A program made the translations under genes and the position numbers. The notes under the pieces were generated by a model that did not search any database, was not told the origin of the DNA, and saw nothing but the letters and a program-made list of their open reading frames with translations. From Cyclina sinensis (lineage: Eukaryota > Mollusca > Bivalvia > Venerida > Veneridae), in the NCBI GenBank assembly GCA_012932295.1, contig JAAONU010000009.1, forward strand, positions 5,258,203 through 5,322,202: DNA of 64,000 nucleotides. Reading direction: 5' to 3'. The first letter of the stretch is position 1. Each line of letters starts with the position of its first letter. This document shows, piece after piece, positions 1 through 12,800 of the stretch.

Positions 1-238
1 AGTAGGGCGTTGGGATCTATATGAAAGTCGTAAAGACATATCATAATTCTTAAATTTGGCTCTTATGGATTTCTGTTTCATCCTTCCGGTGTGCGGACTT
101 GTAAGAAGGCTGCGAGGGTATTTAAACTAGACGTCGTTTTACACTCAATTGTTTTAAGTTAGTAAGTACTCTGAAATAAACTTGACTTGAATTATAACTC
201 TCCTTCAAGTTTTCAAAAATATATCCATCGCAACTTAC

Positions 239-812
239 AAAAGTTGGAAAATATGCGGCTGTTTTGAACTCCTTTAGGCTCATTGCGAGAGTGTAGGTTC
301 CAAGGAAGAGTAAGCAAGAGAGGAAGAAAACGTCTGGGTAATAATGTGACTCTTCGCATCCTTCACCGTGAAGAGTTCCGTTGTACATAAGACACTCTTC
401 TTTGCTCAAGTCGGCCCAGGTCTGGTTACCACTGGCATTAAATGTTTTGTATGCAACATCCATTGAACTGTTTGCCATTATTTTTACGAAAGGTGTTGTT
501 ACATCATGCAATGATGTCATCACTGTCGTCATATTGTCATCCATTGTATTGTTGGGTGGGAAGCATTCGCAGTCGGTTGGAAGTGGTATTTCTGGGTGTG
601 GATTGATTCCATAGTGGTCAATTATATGGAACTGCTTCTTGAAAGCCTCATAGATGAAGATGATAGCAATCAAGCAGGCAAAACTTTCTTCCGTGAAACG
701 TGTTATGTACCGTACAAGGGCGCTAAGATCAAAGGCAACCACTAAAAATAACAACCCTGCAGTCCATATACCTATCCAGGCACGAAGTGGCAAGAAATCG
801 TAGCCACCGTCC
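239..812 (-). CDS. SLC4 exon 12: spans 4-6 and extracellular loop, residues 530-720 (last exon in the window)
   Basis: The acceptor is TTTTAG ending 813 and the donor GTAAGT follows 239. It encodes [19 protein letters not shown], a span, [20 protein letters not shown] and FIYEAFKK, then a long extracellular loop and a further span ([19 protein letters not shown]), ending [12 protein letters not shown]. The loop holds four cysteines (C-E-C, ECLMYNG, GEGCEE), matching the four conserved loop cysteines of NBCs, and several N-glycosylation sequons (for example NNT, NSS, NAS, NQT, NGT). The 574-bp size is large but unbroken. The next exon, expected to continue with the family's VRxxISDF block, lies outside the window. 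Confidence 0.96.
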
Positions 813-3800
813 CTAAAAAACGATGTGAAAAATTCAATGTTGTGGTTATTTAAACAACAGTGTGTGAATGGCAACGTTTATATCGTGAGCTTCCTTGTAA
901 ACCTTCACTTCTACAGCCCGATTTTAATATATTATAAAACAGAGAAAGAAATGTCCAATAAATAATATGTATAACTACATTCCTGAAAATTACTTCTCCA
1001 AGCCAGAAAGTGAAATCAAAAACGCAAAAACACATTAAGAACGAACAAGTACACTAGTTAAACTCGGGGGTGATTAAAAAAAATAAAAACATAACTTACT
1101 TGCAGAAGTTATATAGAATCATTTCCAACACCAACATGGGGCCCGTACTACCAAGAATGTTCAATGGTTGTCCAGCAAACAGAGCAAATAGTATACCAAC
1201 GATAGCAGCGGACAAAATGCACTCCATGGCACCCTAAAGTAGAGACAAAGTGAAAGAAAATTACGTCAATAAGGAAACCTGTGTTGTACAACTTTACAAT
1301 GAAAAGGAACTGACACCTCTGCTCCTGGAAATAACGGTTTTTTTCTTTTTGGTATGGCATATGAAAAGTTGCAATAGGCCCTATTCAATGTTTACATTTG
1401 TATTCTACATTATTTCATTTTAATTGTAAAATAAGGTTTTTATTGTATATTTTAAGGGTTTGATAACGTCTTTATTTGTTTTCAATGCATTCACTTTTGC
1501 ATTTGGTATTTCTCATTTTTATTTAATAACGTCAATTTGTAATATAAAAGTCACACTTGTATTCTAAATTTCTAATATAATCTATTTGTATTGTATAATC
1601 CTCCTTGGTATCAAATATTTTATCATGCATTCTTTTAAAAATCACATATGTATTTGATAGGTGATTGGCGTCACCAAAGGTCTGGGTTTCCCCTAGTACA
1701 GAAGAGCATTCTGTAACAGCCTATTGTTTAGAGTAAGAAAAATTGCTAAAATCCGTCTTCACGTACCATATACTGGTCGGTGGCCTGGCCGAGTAGACCT
1801 CCAAAGGTGACGTTCGGCGTGAGTGTAGCCAAGAACAAGAAGATGGTTGAAGCGATACACTGAATATGTAAGGCATCTCTGAAATCACTCAAATACCACG
1901 GAATCTTTCTTTTGATGTCGGCGACCAGACCTCCAAACAACCTGTAAATTTGATAAATATACGGTACGAACAATATTACGTTTATTTTACATGTACATAT
2001 ATATTCAAGTGAAGCACAACTTAATTTTGCTAGCGCAAGAAATTTATTTTGTTGACATAATAAAAAATGACATTCCTGGAGTGTTTTTGTAAAAAAAAAA
2101 GGAGAAAGTTTGGACACCACAGAAAAGATGGCAAGAAAAATTGTCAATGTATGTGATAAACAACAGGTTTAAGGATTTATAACTCTGCAACTGTTAATCT
2201 TATAATAATTTTCTATCATAATTATAAAGTATTGAATTTTAAAATAGTTTAGGGACATTGCATCTATTTTTAAGCAACGAAGACCAAACAAATACAACGG
2301 CCATTTTATAAGAATCCATTAAAAAAGAGTAAGGCTTATTTTTTCACAAACCAACTTCTGAAGCAGCTTGAAAAGGACAAGGAAACAACAACAATACAAC
2401 AACAACAACAACAACAGCAAATTGATATAACAACAATAACACATACCTGCCTGTTCGTTGAAGGGTTGGGTCGTCGTGGGATTCATGCTCTTGTTCTTGG
2501 GTGGCAAGAACGTGAGGACCCGCGACCATTGTCTTCTGTGTCTTTCTTGCTTGCTGAGATAAAAGATGATTAAATTCATTTCAGCTCAGTTTAAATACAC
2601 TGTGTATATATGTGCTATCTGCTAATACATGGGCACTCCTAGCCCTAAATAGTATCTACACTCTAACCAGCCATGAAAGAAAAAAAGACTAATTCAAATG
2701 AATGACAGTAAACATCTGCGCAATAATACATGTAGTGTCATACAAAATAGTCCCTTCTCCCTTGAACTGCACTACGCAAAGTCGTTATGGCGGAGCAATA
2801 TGTGCAATGGTGAGCAAATGCAGATGATATAATTGATATAACTTACTTGTGATGGCACTTTTGCAGGTGGTTCAATTCTGATCTTAGGGTCCCATTCACC
2901 AGGGGGCAAGACTGTGACTTGGTCCAGAAATTCATCCAGACCTGTTAAGATCTCCTGTCTGTTTCTTGCTTTGTATGCAACTTCTCTATAGATCTAAAAG
3001 TAACAATCAACATTAAAATGTTGTCGTCTGCAAAATTTAAGGATCAAAAGGAAGCCAAGAATGCTACTTTGAAGTACATTTATAAGTAAAAGAATTGACT
3101 GAAATGAGCGTTTTAAGCAAGTGTTAACTCCCCTAACAGTTTTTACGCCGGAAAGTGATGGCATCAGCACTTCTTTGGGTGTTGGACGTTCAATAATGAT
3201 GTCAATGTTATAACGGTGGCTTTTACAACTGATAGGTTTCCGTATAGGACTGTCTTTTATTGGCGCATTTAAATATTTTATCAACAGGAAATGTTTTTTT
3301 GGTAAGATATCATCAGGCATGTGACTTCTTTGATACCTCAAAGGTAATTTAGAAAACTTAAACAGCGCCTCCAGTTACTTCGAGTGAAGATGTAAATCTT
3401 CGCACAATGATAACGCTCTGTTTCCCAACTGAGAATTGCTACTAGTTATAACGCTCTGTTTCTAAACTGAGAATGGCTACTATTTATAACGCTCTGTTTC
3501 TAAACTGAGAATTGCTACTATTTATAACGCTCTGTTTCTTAACTGAGAATTGCTACTATTTATAACGCTCTGTTTCTTAACTGAGAATTGCTACTATTTA
3601 TAACGCTCTGTTTCTAAACTCAACTGAAAATTGCTACTATTTATAACGCTCTGTTTCTCAACTGAGAATATGGACATAATTTCGGATCAGCACACTCGGA
3701 TAAACACTTACCTCGTCAACCATTATTGTTGACATGGATCTTCCGATTTCTATACATTTGTCTTCACTACCTGCTGGACCAAGAAGAATGAACACGAAAC

Positions 3801-6800
3801 GTGATGGTATCGGTACCTCTGTGATATCACCAATATTGCGAGCCTCTGACAGACGAATGAACGCCGCTATTTGGTACTTTAGACATGACAGTTCTCCAAC
3901 CATCACGTTACAGGCATGTGAGTCTGGAGGCACCTTCCTCATAAAATCTACATTCAACTGAAATTTACAGTTTTAAAGGTCTTTGGAATTGCAGAATTTT
4001 TAACAGCAAGGCTGAAAAATATGCAACATCATTTACGTAATTTTGCATAAATCTTAATCTAAATTTTCTATAGAACTGTTATGGAACACCATGGCAATTT
4101 TTGTCAATACTAAATATTTCTTATTCTTTAAAATCATGCCGAAGTTTTGCGAAAAAAACATTATTATATCATGAGAAATTTATGGACTAAGATAAACCTT
4201 ATTTTGAAACATATTGCACGCTTGACCTCAGAAATTTAGCAGCTGTGGAGCAAAAACAAATTACAAAAGCAACAACATCGACAAAACTAAAAGTAACAAC
4301 CTCAATAAACATGTAACGAAGTGCAGATAAGTACTTATATAGGTGCACTATGGCATTAGCATATTTCTACAGTATCGCATGCAAAAAGACAGTACACCGA
4401 ACCAGCTAAATTGTGCTAATGTTAATTACTTTAAATCATTTCGCAAGCAGGTTGTTGAAGATTTTTCGAGATCTTTCCAGCAAAAGATGTTGGTAAGAAT
4501 AATGTTAGAAAGTAGTCCGGCACAAAAAAAGTCATTTTAGTACAAAAAGTAGATCGGTATGGTAGATATTCATACACGAACTGTTTAACGACTTTAAAGA
4601 CATTTTAAATAACTTTTTAAAACTGATTATTATTACCAATCAACTTTTGAACATCCCGGTGTTTCGACACATTTCGAGAATAACAAACAAGTTTATATTG
4701 CGAAGTGTGACTGCTAAATGCGGTATAAGACCATGAGGTATTATTCCTTTGACAAGTCGTGTTCCATTGTTTATCGCTTTTAAGACAAAGGACTATCAAT
4801 GTCAGTGTAATTCTAGCCTGTAAACTATCGACTAAATCTGAGTTCATGCATATAGTAAGGTAAGGTATCTAGTGAATACTTTCTCTACAATGGGAAGATG
4901 AGCAGAATTTAGAGTAGACTTGTAAATCTACATATTCTTCTAATAATCTTAGCTAAAAACGGCTGTAACTGTCATTTTCCCAATTGTTGTGACGTCACGA
5001 ACCACCACCGTTCTGACGTCACGCACCGCCTCGTTCTGAGGTGAAAACCCTTCACCAAACCTTAGTCCTACTGTCCCACCGATCTTACCTTCGTTGATGA
5101 ATAGGTTTCCTTTAAGTCGCCATTAATATTTTCCACGTTTGAAAAACTTCTATTGGGCGTTAGCCTAGAACCTAAAAGTTATATATTTATATTAGTTTAA
5201 TTCACGTTTCATCAAAAATGCTGTTTTCATTTTAACTTACCTTAGCAGACGACAAGCTTTCGCGTAAATCTCCATTTATCTGGTCTGGGTTTGAAAAGCT
5301 TTTACTGGAGGCCAGCCTATTACCTACAATACAATTTTATTTAGAAGTCTATTGTAAAAAACAGGCTCAGGTATCAAACTGCTTGCAGCTGTTAATTAAA
5401 TGCAACATATCAGGTAACACTGTAAGTCTGCTCTACCCATAACATTTAATATAAAAGATGAACGTGCAGCATACCGCTGAATAAAGACTTTTGCGCGTTC
5501 TAGATCCTTAACTCCTTCGTCTAACTATCTATCGAATAGTATCTTGTGGTCATCAGAAGCCAATGAATACCGCATCACGATTCTGGTCGTTGATTATATC
5601 AATATCAGGTACATATATTCGATAAAAGATTAGACTAAACCAATATGGCGGCCCCAAAATTGCAACGTCATCCGATCAACTCAGAAATCAGAAATTCACA
5701 ATTTCAAGGAAAAGATGTTTAGACGGTGAACGAAAAAAGTCTATGATGAGTTAGAAATATAACTGGGCTTTAGGGGAAATATCATGACATATTTTAGTGG
5801 GAAAGAAAATAATTTCTCGGACAATGATTATCATCTTTATCGCGTTTCTCTTTAGCCCGTCCACTTAAGTTAAACTTCTGTAATAGCTGACTAAAACTCC
5901 AAACAGCAAAACTTGGTTCCTAGGAAAATACCTTCAGAGCATACACTATTATTATTAGTGTTTGTTCAACAGAAGTAAACCTGCTGCATTTGTTATGATG
6001 TAGACGGGAACTGCCTTTTATGATGCATCGCAACTTGTCTCGTTCCTAAAATTTCATTTCTTACTTCTTAATGGATGCTCCAGTGTCTACAGTGTAACCA
6101 TCTGACAGCAAACACCATTTAGATTCCGGCCTTCTGTTGCCGATGAGTTTTAATCCAGAGAGACATTGCAGAAAGAAATACATGTTTCTGTGGAAAGGTG
6201 TTCAAAAGTGTTGTTTAGAGGGATTCTACTGTATTGTATACCTTTTGAAAAATTCTTTTTGAGTGCTCTGTCGCTTTCACTTCCGGGCATGAGACTTCTT
6301 TTCCGTTTCTCGTGGGCGAACACGTGAGGTGACATCAAAGCCTTTCGTACCTCGTCCCTGTTTTCTTCCAGCATGGTTTTGGCCGCAACTAGGGTGTCTA
6401 ATACTATGTCTGAAAGACAATATCAGTATGTCACATGGAACGACATAATTAACTATTCCATTTAAGTAAGGAGACGCTGAAGTGACATCCCAAACTCTTA
6501 TGTAATGGTCGAAACGATTATTTTATTTCGTAATTACGCAATACTGTGTCGTAAAAACGAAAATTATTACGTAACGTTAGTAAAAAACGAAAACTTATTT
6601 CATAAAAGAAAATCTTATTTTATATGTACGAAATCTAAACAAAAAAAATCTGTCACTCAAACAATGTCACTTTAGGGACTCCGTATTTAAACTTACTCAA
6701 AGATCACTACTTTTTTCCGCAGGTCCGTGGACCTTGAGGGAATTCGCGTGTTTACCTTTCCCAAGATATGACCGAATTTTTCCTTTTGAATGTTCTGCAA

Positions 6801-9800
6801 CTTTTATGAGATTTTTAGATATATCTTTAGAAACAAACCTTTGACATTGATTAACTGACAACATTTTCATGAATTAGAAAAGCGTACAGACCATGTTTAC
6901 TTTCAGGGAGTATATAGTTCCTTGTTATTTAACAACCATTTTCTGGCATGTTATCTCCTGACTACACATGTAGTCGTTTGGCTAAAGCTTTCCATTATTT
7001 CATGAACAAACCCAATGATATGAGTTTCTGAGAACGTACCTATGATTTGTGTGCTTCATGAGTATATCAATGATTTCGGCGTTTCTATGATATTACTTAT
7101 GAAGAAGCTTATGATTTCAAAGTTTCTATGAATTTGTTTATGAACCTACGTATTTTTGTTATTAAAATCAGCATTCTGCTAAGTAACCTATGTTTTGCGT
7201 GTTTTTGTTTTTACGATCTATAGTTTCGGTCTCTCTTTGAACTAACCTATGATTTGTGCTATATGATATGCGTCTAAATCTAAAACAACCGCGCCGTTCA
7301 GGATTGTGGACCGGAGCTCGAATAATGCGTGAAGGGAGAGCGAGGCAACGTGGGGTTTGGACCATCTTTCACCGCCCTCTTCCACGTCTTCTTCATATTT
7401 CACCCATCTGAAAGAGGAAACAGAACAGCCTTGAAGGTTGTATTCAGTTAAAACCGTTTTTAAATAAGGAAACATACAGAAAGAACTTCTACTCAAATTT
7501 TCACAACTGGAATTGCTCACGAGTACCGCTGGACAGGTGTGAAACCCGCCCTGGAAGTATTCAAACAAGTGAGCTCCTAGTTGAAAGGCTGACGCGTTTT
7601 TCTTAGGTGATATTTTCTTAGAACCCCAGATGAGGTCACAGGATACAAGTATATATTATGTTCTTTGGCTGGACGCGTTCAAGCTACTTACACACACATA
7701 GTTTGCCACTGCATAAAAAAGAAACGTTTATACAGATATAAATGCTAGTTGTAGTAAGAACTTAGTAGACGTCAGTCTAAAGGGATATGAGCAGTAACGG
7801 GGCTTTCTATTTTTGAAAATCATTTTTTTAACTAAATGGAATACAAAATAATAGGGATGGGGTGAAGGGAATGAGAGAGGCGGGGAAACTTAAGCTAAAT
7901 CCGATCGTGAGCCCAAACTTTAAATCGTCATCAAATTTATTGATTTATGACATTTATGACATGGAAGTACGCAGCAGGTTCGTACCTGGCAAATTCTCTC
8001 CATTGTTTTTCCTGACCAAATGTGTATAACAGGTCAAGCTGACAGAAAACTCCGTGCGGCTGATGCTGCTCGTCGTCGACCTCCCCAAACAATGACTGCA
8101 CCGTCTCTGTGGGCGACTGGATGGCTAAAATTAGAAATAAAGAAAACTCCACATTCATTTTTGGACGATATATTCGATTAAGCGGAAGCAGAAATCACAC
8201 TATTGCCACCTGCTACAGAGAGAGTCTAATATTACTAGCTATTTGTATATTACACCCTATTTTCACTGTCGTATAAAAGTTAATATAAGATTATTTTTCC
8301 GTGCCAACCTAAGATAATATTACAGCAATTTATTTTACTGTTTTACCCAGTGCTTCTTAGATGAAGAAAATGCATCTTTAGCTCTGTGAGACTTAATTTC
8401 TACAAAATAATAGAAAAGGTTTGAATATACTATCATTAGGACGCAACAAAAATCAGGGGAGGAAACTCTTTCTATTCAAAGTCAACAGTTTGAACGCACT
8501 AACAACATGTTTTTAAACATATTTCATAGCCTAGCTCTTCGATTCATAACTCGCTTAAACATTGTCATTTTCCCTGTACACGTCAGAAAAACAGTGCCAA
8601 AGGATTTGGCAAGGATCTCTTTTGAAAAAATCTAATCTATGCTTACTCAAACATCTTTGTCTATTTTTCATCTGCATGTGTAGGCCTTTTTTAAGGACAA
8701 GACAACGTTCGAAGGTAACCAAAGACGCTCCTTCCGGTAGCCTTAACCGATTTCCTTTCATAATATTGAGTTTACCTATAGCAGTAGCTATATTGTGTAT
8801 CAACATTGTCACCAGACATTAAACATACTTTAAGACAGCGCATTTACGCATGTTTAAACCACACCTATAATGTTCTCTCTTCCGCTTGAAAAAACATTGG
8901 TAGCAATATATTTAATGTCAAAATTTATCCCTTGACTTAACCCTAAGCTAAGAGAAAAAATAAAACAATAATAATCAGTACATGTAAACCAAGCCCTTTG
9001 CGCATTTGTCTGCGCATTTTCTCCACGACTCTTTTATCTGATTTAAAAGACTTCATTTTGTTTTCAAAATTCAGTAGTTGAATGGAACATATCATCAAGA
9101 CGGTTGCTCCCCTTTCTACATTTAATTGCGAAAACTTAAGCAATGAAATCCCAGATATTTTTAAAAAATGAGCTTGAAAAATACTTTCATGACGGAATTA
9201 AGTTTTTCGAAACGAGCCAATTTTGGAATCCTTAAGAGAATGAACAATTACAATGAGTTAGAACCAAGCATGCTTTTCACGATTTAAAATGAAAAATAAC
9301 GAATGACTGCCGAATCGTAGTTATTGCACATATCACTATGTGAAAGGTTGGGTGGGGAATCATAATTCAAACTACATTTTTTTCCCAAAACGATGACGTC
9401 ACTTAAGACTTTATCAAATATTTGACCTGTAGCTGCAGGCAGAACAAACTACGTAAGATGATACGTGAGCCAGTTAACGCTAAATCATGGTACTTCAAGC
9501 GCGTTCGTCATCCTCTAAACGCATTTTTATTATTAACGCTTGTCGACCACAGATGACCTTTGATATTTGTTTTACGTCAGTTTTAATTAATAAAACATGA
9601 AAATGGACTGTCATTTGATATACATTTAGAACTCTGACACGTCCAAATATATTTGTTTGAGCTGCAAACGTAATTAAACAGTGCCATTCATCTGCAGATA
9701 GCTCTTAACAAATGTTTTTAGTCACAACGGTTTACCGCTTACGTAAATTTACCAATTTAGATAAAATCGCTTGTACCTAATCTTTAAATTACGCGTCTCT

Positions 9801-12800
9801 AAAGAAAATAATACCAAGTTTAACTTGCTTTTAAACATTACTCTGACGCCTGAGCCCCATTCCTATAACCTGCTCATCGCTTAAGCCCTATTTCTGAACA
9901 TGAATTTCGCTCTGACTGGTTTTTGTTTTTGCAAGGCAAGCTTATGTGGACTGCACATTCAATTTTTCTTCCGGTGATTTTTTTAACAAATATAATACTC
10001 TTCAATCTAAGGTAATTTTTCTAGTTTATTCTAGCATTACATTAAAGGTTTTTGGTATATTTTGACCATTACCATATATTTTACATAAAAGTGGCTTCCT
10101 GTGTATTATAATTTCATGATATAAATTCCATTGTCAAAATCATAGTCAAAAGATAACACTGTGACACCGTCTCCTCATTTCCGGTAAGCACTGTCACCTT
10201 ATGCCATTAAATGATACCAAATATGACACCTGAATTAATCTAAAGCAACAGACACACTCGTAAAACCTACATCCATATTTTACATATAATTTAGACATAT
10301 TTCCTTTCATGCAAATTGCGAACAACTTAAGATAATAAAGCAGACGACAACATGGTTTCATCAAAGCACCAGGAATAAAATGTACGCTACGTGTTCAGAC
10401 GACACAAGAGGAAGAAATATGAATACGATTTACGAAAGGAGGCTCTAAACGCACATTCATAAGCTTTCTCTAAAATGATGTTTTAATGATTTTTACTCAT
10501 ATTAAAGACAATAAATTTGCATTGATAAAAAAAGGATCTTAAGTAACTAAATTGATACTAGATATACAATTTAGAAGACGCAAACCTATTTCATTTGTTA
10601 TCTCTCTTGAACAGCTGGTCCAGTTTTCAGCCATTTATCATGAGTTAAATTCATGACTTGTTTCATAATATGCATGAGTTTGCATCTTTTAAATTTCTCC
10701 GCGCGTACCCGGGTATCATTTTTGCAAAATGACTAGAAGAACACAACCACGTTCTAATGAGTGTGACATATTTTTGTCATGGACGGGATTATTTTTACAA
10801 ACAAGTTGTTTTTACGATGCACAAAGATACCATTAGGAGCCTTGTGATTTTTTGTAAATAAAGAAGATAAGAACCAGTCACTTTGAACAAATATGCAGAA
10901 AATATCAAACTTAAAGGGCAGATGTTAAAAGAAATCAACTTTTCGTTTTTCACATGATAAGAATTGTTTTCCAGACGTTTTGTGACTTCCTGTTACGAAA
11001 ATCCATCAAATAAGATAGTAGAATTTATGTAAAATAAAATGAAAAACTTTAATACAAAATGTACTAAAATTACTTGAGATTTTAAAAGAAATAAATGTGC
11101 CTAATTTGTGAAATATACGAGATAATAAATAGAAGTTTAGCTTTTCAAGGGGCTCTGAGGCTCGAGTTTATTTTAACTACTGACATGAAATTTGTTGTCA
11201 AAGTGTTGAAGTCATTTCGGACAATTTTTGCGTCTTGAAAGATAAAGAAAGTACTGCGGTAAACTACAGTTGAAAGTAACCAGAGACTGTAAACAACATT
11301 CCTTTATATTTATGGTTATTATAAATAATAAACATAAGTGTAGACACAGACATAAACACTATATGAAATATTGTTTCATTTTGCGAGAGGTAAATACTGT
11401 AAATACATCAAGTGAGAACGGGAGATATATTATGTGATGGGAAATTTACGGCATACACAAAATGTACAAAATCATGCCATAACCAAACAACTAGCCTAAA
11501 ATCGCTCTAAGACTATGTCTATTGTCTCTAGAAGCCAACATGTGACCATGCACAAAATGCATATACAGCTATTACAAAAAGAAATGACACTATCATCATT
11601 TTATTTTGCATGTTCCATTAATTTAGAAGTACTTTAGAACAATATTATTTTTATTCTACCTTTAACTGCGAATTTACACAAATTGCAATTAAGCTGTGAA
11701 TGAAAGTGATCGACTTTTATTGGGTCCTTGCTATATATTTGCGTACTCATGTAAGACAGTAAACCAGCAAACATAAGCTAACACTAGTAATGGCTGTACA
11801 AAAATTCGATCTCAGACGTTACCGCCTTTTTGCCACTGTATACCTTGATTGTGGACCTCACCATGCGCAAAACGATGCACAAATCCCGTGTAACCTTACA
11901 GCATTGTCTGTTTACCTCAGATAAAGCAGTCGAAATCGACAAATGACTGCCAAACTGCTGAGTCTTCATTTATTTAAATACACAAGGTGACAAACAAGGG
12001 ACGGTAAGATGTCAGCTATAGATTTTATTGGAAGTTAATTTAACTTTATATCTAAAACCAAATACACTATTTTCTAATTTTTATACATGAAAGAACTGAC
12101 GAAATGTGTATAGTTTGGGTTTTTGGTTGACAGTGCTTTATATACAACCCAGAACTGACATCTTTTATTCTAGCACCAACAAAATTAGAAACAGTATTTT
12201 ATATGTATGGATGAGGAATAATCATTTTGCCAACCCTTTAAATATATCGTGATGAAACACCTGTTTAAGAATTTGAATTGAACACACTGAAAGTCAAAAG
12301 ACTGTTGGTTGGTCGAGACGTGTTTCAATGGACGCTTTGGTCACAAAACAGATAAAGAGCAGGAATGCTTTATACCAAGGCAAAGCAAATAATTCCATTC
12401 TGTACCAGACAGAGTAAGCATCCAAAAGATTATTATATTTTAAAGGGTTTTCCAATTGTTTATTTCCTTCCCATAATGCAAAATACTGTTTCTATATTTT
12501 CAACCTAATCTAGCATTAACAAAAATAAAGTCTGTGGATTAAGTTTACCTTCCATAAGATCTGAAAAGAATGATTTAAATGGATATGTTACAAGTATCTG
12601 ATATACTTATAAATACGCCATTCCTGTCCATAAGGTCCCCTGACAAATACGTATAAAGTATGCTTTCATAAAAACCAACAAGGAGCAATGATTTCTCGAA
12701 AAGACATGAAAATCAAACTCGGTTTTTTTTCAGAATATTTCTTTGTCTATTTACTGAAATTAAGCGTGATCTATGATTCTGTAATGTTACCATATGCAAG

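Noticed and set aside
381..614. Plus-strand 77-residue frame
   Set aside because: It is the antisense shadow of SLC4 exon 12.
3734..3961. Plus-strand 75-residue frame
   Set aside because: It is the antisense shadow of SLC4 exon 7.
8555..8822. Overlapping 85- and 86-residue frames on opposite strands inside the SLC4 intron
   Set aside because: No family motif, no suitable splice sites in phase, and the mutual overlap suggests chance.
11656..11661. 6-nt micro-exon (TTAAAG) in the SLC4 intron
   Set aside because: Weak donor (GTAGAA) and a length at which chance matches are expected.
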